Below, one piece after another: positions 24,029 through 25,109 of a stretch of 25,109 bases of DNA. A program made the translations under genes and the position numbers. Position 1 is the first letter of the stretch. Every line of letters begins with the position of its first letter. The notes beneath the pieces were generated by a model, which was not told where the DNA came from, ran no database searches, and was given only the letters and a program-made list of their open reading frames with translations. The DNA comes from Flavobacteriales bacterium UBA2426. GTDB taxonomy: Bacteria > Bacteroidota > Bacteroidia > Flavobacteriales_F > PHOS-HE28. Where the stretch lies: contig DDRC01000118.1 in the NCBI GenBank assembly GCA_002342985.1, forward strand, positions 1 through 25,109, read 5' to 3'.

Positions 24029-25050
24029 AAGCCTTCAACCTCCTTGCCCTGGCCACCAGCGCGGTCCTGCTCAGCTCCTGCCAGAAGACGATCTTCGGCG
24101 ATGAGCCCGCCGCTGATCCCGTCAGTGTCTTCGAAGGCCTGCACCGCACGGTGAAGGAGCACTACGGCCTCTTCCGCGTGAAGACCCTGGATTGGGACAG
24201 CCTCGGCAACGTGTACCGCCCGCAGGTGCATGAGGGCATGAGCGATGCGCAGCTGCGCGAGATGCTGGCCGCCATGCTCACGTCCTTGAATGACGCCCAC
24301 ATCACGCTCTATCCGAACAGCGCCGACCTGCCGCGCTGGTCCATCGATCTCGTGAACGGTGCCTTCATCGACACCACCTTCCACTTCGCCACCGTGAAGG
24401 ACCATTACCTCACGGAGCACCACGAAGTGAATGAGGCCGTGGAGTACGGCAGACTCGCGGACGGGCACGGCTACATCCACATCCGCCATTTCGACGGCAG
24501 CAACAACGACTACACCAAGGGCCTGCGCGATGCCGTGCAGGCGCTGGCCGGCACCACGGGCCTGGTGGTGGACGTGCGCGACAATGCCGGCGGCTTCGAC
24601 CCCTTCGCGCAGTACAGCGCGGGGCTCTTCACCGGCCAGGCCGCCACCTACATGCGCGTGCGCCGCAAGACCGGTCCCGGGCCGGACGATTTCGGGCAAG
24701 AGATCCAATGGACCACCACACCCACGGGACCTGCGTATGCCAAGCCGGTGGTGCTGCTCACGGGTCGCGGATCGCAGAGCGCCGCCGAGACCTTCGCACT
24801 GGCCATGCGCACGCAACCCCATGTGGTGCATATCGGCGACACCACCGCCGGGGCCTTTGCGGACAACGCCTTCTTCGAACTGCCCAACGGCTGGGGCGTC
24901 ACGCTCTCCATCGCCGATCACCGCGATGCGAACGGCATCAGCTGGGAAGGCCGCGGACTACCTCCGACCATCGTGGCGGTGGCCGATCGGGATGGGCTGA
25001 ACGCCGGGGTGGATGCCGCGCTGGAGGCGGCGATGGAGGCGTTGCCGTGA
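24025..25050 (+). CDS. S41 family protease lipoprotein
   Basis: A 341-residue lipoprotein: signal peptide with lipobox LLSSC (Cys19), an N-terminal helical part (about 30-100; LREMLAAMLTSLNDAHITLY resembles the start of S41 domains), then the protease core. Core marks are GYIHIRHFDG (149-158), GLVVDVRDNAGG (179-190), PVVLLTGRGSQSAAETFALA with the likely nucleophile Ser252, and TTAGAFADNAFFELPNGWGVTLS. No clear PDZ domain is visible between the N-terminal part and the core, so it resembles the short S41 hydrolases of Bacteroidota rather than CtpA. It should act in the periplasm, anchored to a membrane. Target unknown; the coupled gene at 23186 is the obvious partner. The stop codon lies inside an 8-pair inverted repeat. 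Confidence 0.92.
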   Translation: MKAFNLLALATSAVLLSSCQKTIFGDEPAADPVSVFEGLHRTVKEHYGLFRVKTLDWDSLGNVYRPQVHEGMSDAQLREMLAAMLTSLNDAHITLYPNSADLPRWSIDLVNGAFIDTTFHFATVKDHYLTEHHEVNEAVEYGRLADGHGYIHIRHFDGSNNDYTKGLRDAVQALAGTTGLVVDVRDNAGGFDPFAQYSAGLFTGQAATYMRVRRKTGPGPDDFGQEIQWTTTPTGPAYAKPVVLLTGRGSQSAAETFALAMRTQPHVVHIGDTTAGAFADNAFFELPNGWGVTLSIADHRDANGISWEGRGLPPTIVAVADRDGLNAGVDAALEAAMEALP

Positions 25051-25076
25051 GGGGGCCAGGGTCAAAGACTCACGGC
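25044..25076 (+). terminator. Inverted repeat spanning the S41 stop codon
   Basis: GCCGTGAG (25044-25051) and CTCACGGC (25069-25076) are a perfect 8-base inverted repeat with a 17-base loop; the TGA stop (25048-25050) is in the left arm. No T-run follows before the window end. It could be a terminator or an mRNA-stabilising hairpin. The remaining bases to 25109 hold nothing I can support. Confidence 0.45.
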
Positions 25077-25109
25077 CAGGGGGGTGGCCATCTCCTCAGC
25101 CGCACATTA

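Noticed and set aside
25077..25109. A minus-strand gene end at the right edge
   Set aside because: One minus frame is open from the edge to a TGA, but it covers only about 12 codons (Pro/Trp/Arg-rich) and shows nothing recognisable.

Overview
The window looks like chromosomal DNA of a GC-rich member of the Bacteroidota, most likely an uncultured Flavobacteriales-type lineage. Three things point there: a full-length sprA (the outer-membrane translocon of the type IX secretion system, T9SS), two proteins ending in type A T9SS sorting domains, and Bacteroidota-type -7 promoter boxes (TAnnTTTG, here often GC-shifted to TAnCTTCG) with almost no Shine-Dalgarno sequences. No tRNA, rRNA, insertion sequence, integrase, CRISPR array or phage gene was seen. 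It reads as ordinary dense chromosome: no gene-free stretch exceeds about 275 bases, the largest being 22911-23185 and 10617-10880.

Layout. 1-9012 is a minus-strand block ruvA > sprA > gcvH > vanZ > tonB (tonB runs off the left edge), a gene order that I recall as conserved around sprA in flavobacteria. 9166-10616 is a convergent pair, a zinc-ribbon-less sirtuin and a small T9SS cargo protein, sharing a CTAG stop palindrome. 10881-15762 is a plus-strand envelope block: a T9SS-exported thioredoxin-like protein, a TlpA-like thioredoxin, a DUF6029-type outer-membrane barrel and an Omp28-type lipoprotein. 15913-18506 holds a small conserved protein, queG, a secreted YciI-like protein, a GreA/GreB-family factor and a small membrane protein. 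18628-20936 is a membrane-bound AraC-type regulator, an outer-membrane protein and a DUF4260 protein. 21066-22910 is a LytTR response regulator with its histidine kinase, which is cut by an in-frame TAG. 23186-25050 is an exported protein translationally coupled to an S41 protease lipoprotein.

The most coherent functional unit is 12702-15762. A periplasmic TlpA thioredoxin (CAPC), a barrel whose mature part has only two cysteines (a CVGGVC pair next to its last beta strand) and an Omp28 lipoprotein (CNNC) are packed 10 and 3 bases apart. The gene just upstream (10881) carries another thioredoxin-like CAPC. This could be a dedicated thiol-redox or disulfide system for an outer-membrane protein, and it is the best candidate for an undescribed system here. 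Other points worth checking are three genes whose -7 box lies exactly 4 bases before ATG (predicted leaderless mRNAs), a C10 tract between promoter and start codon of an outer-membrane protein gene, 22-base-period direct repeats that could be LytTR operators, and the amber-interrupted kinase.
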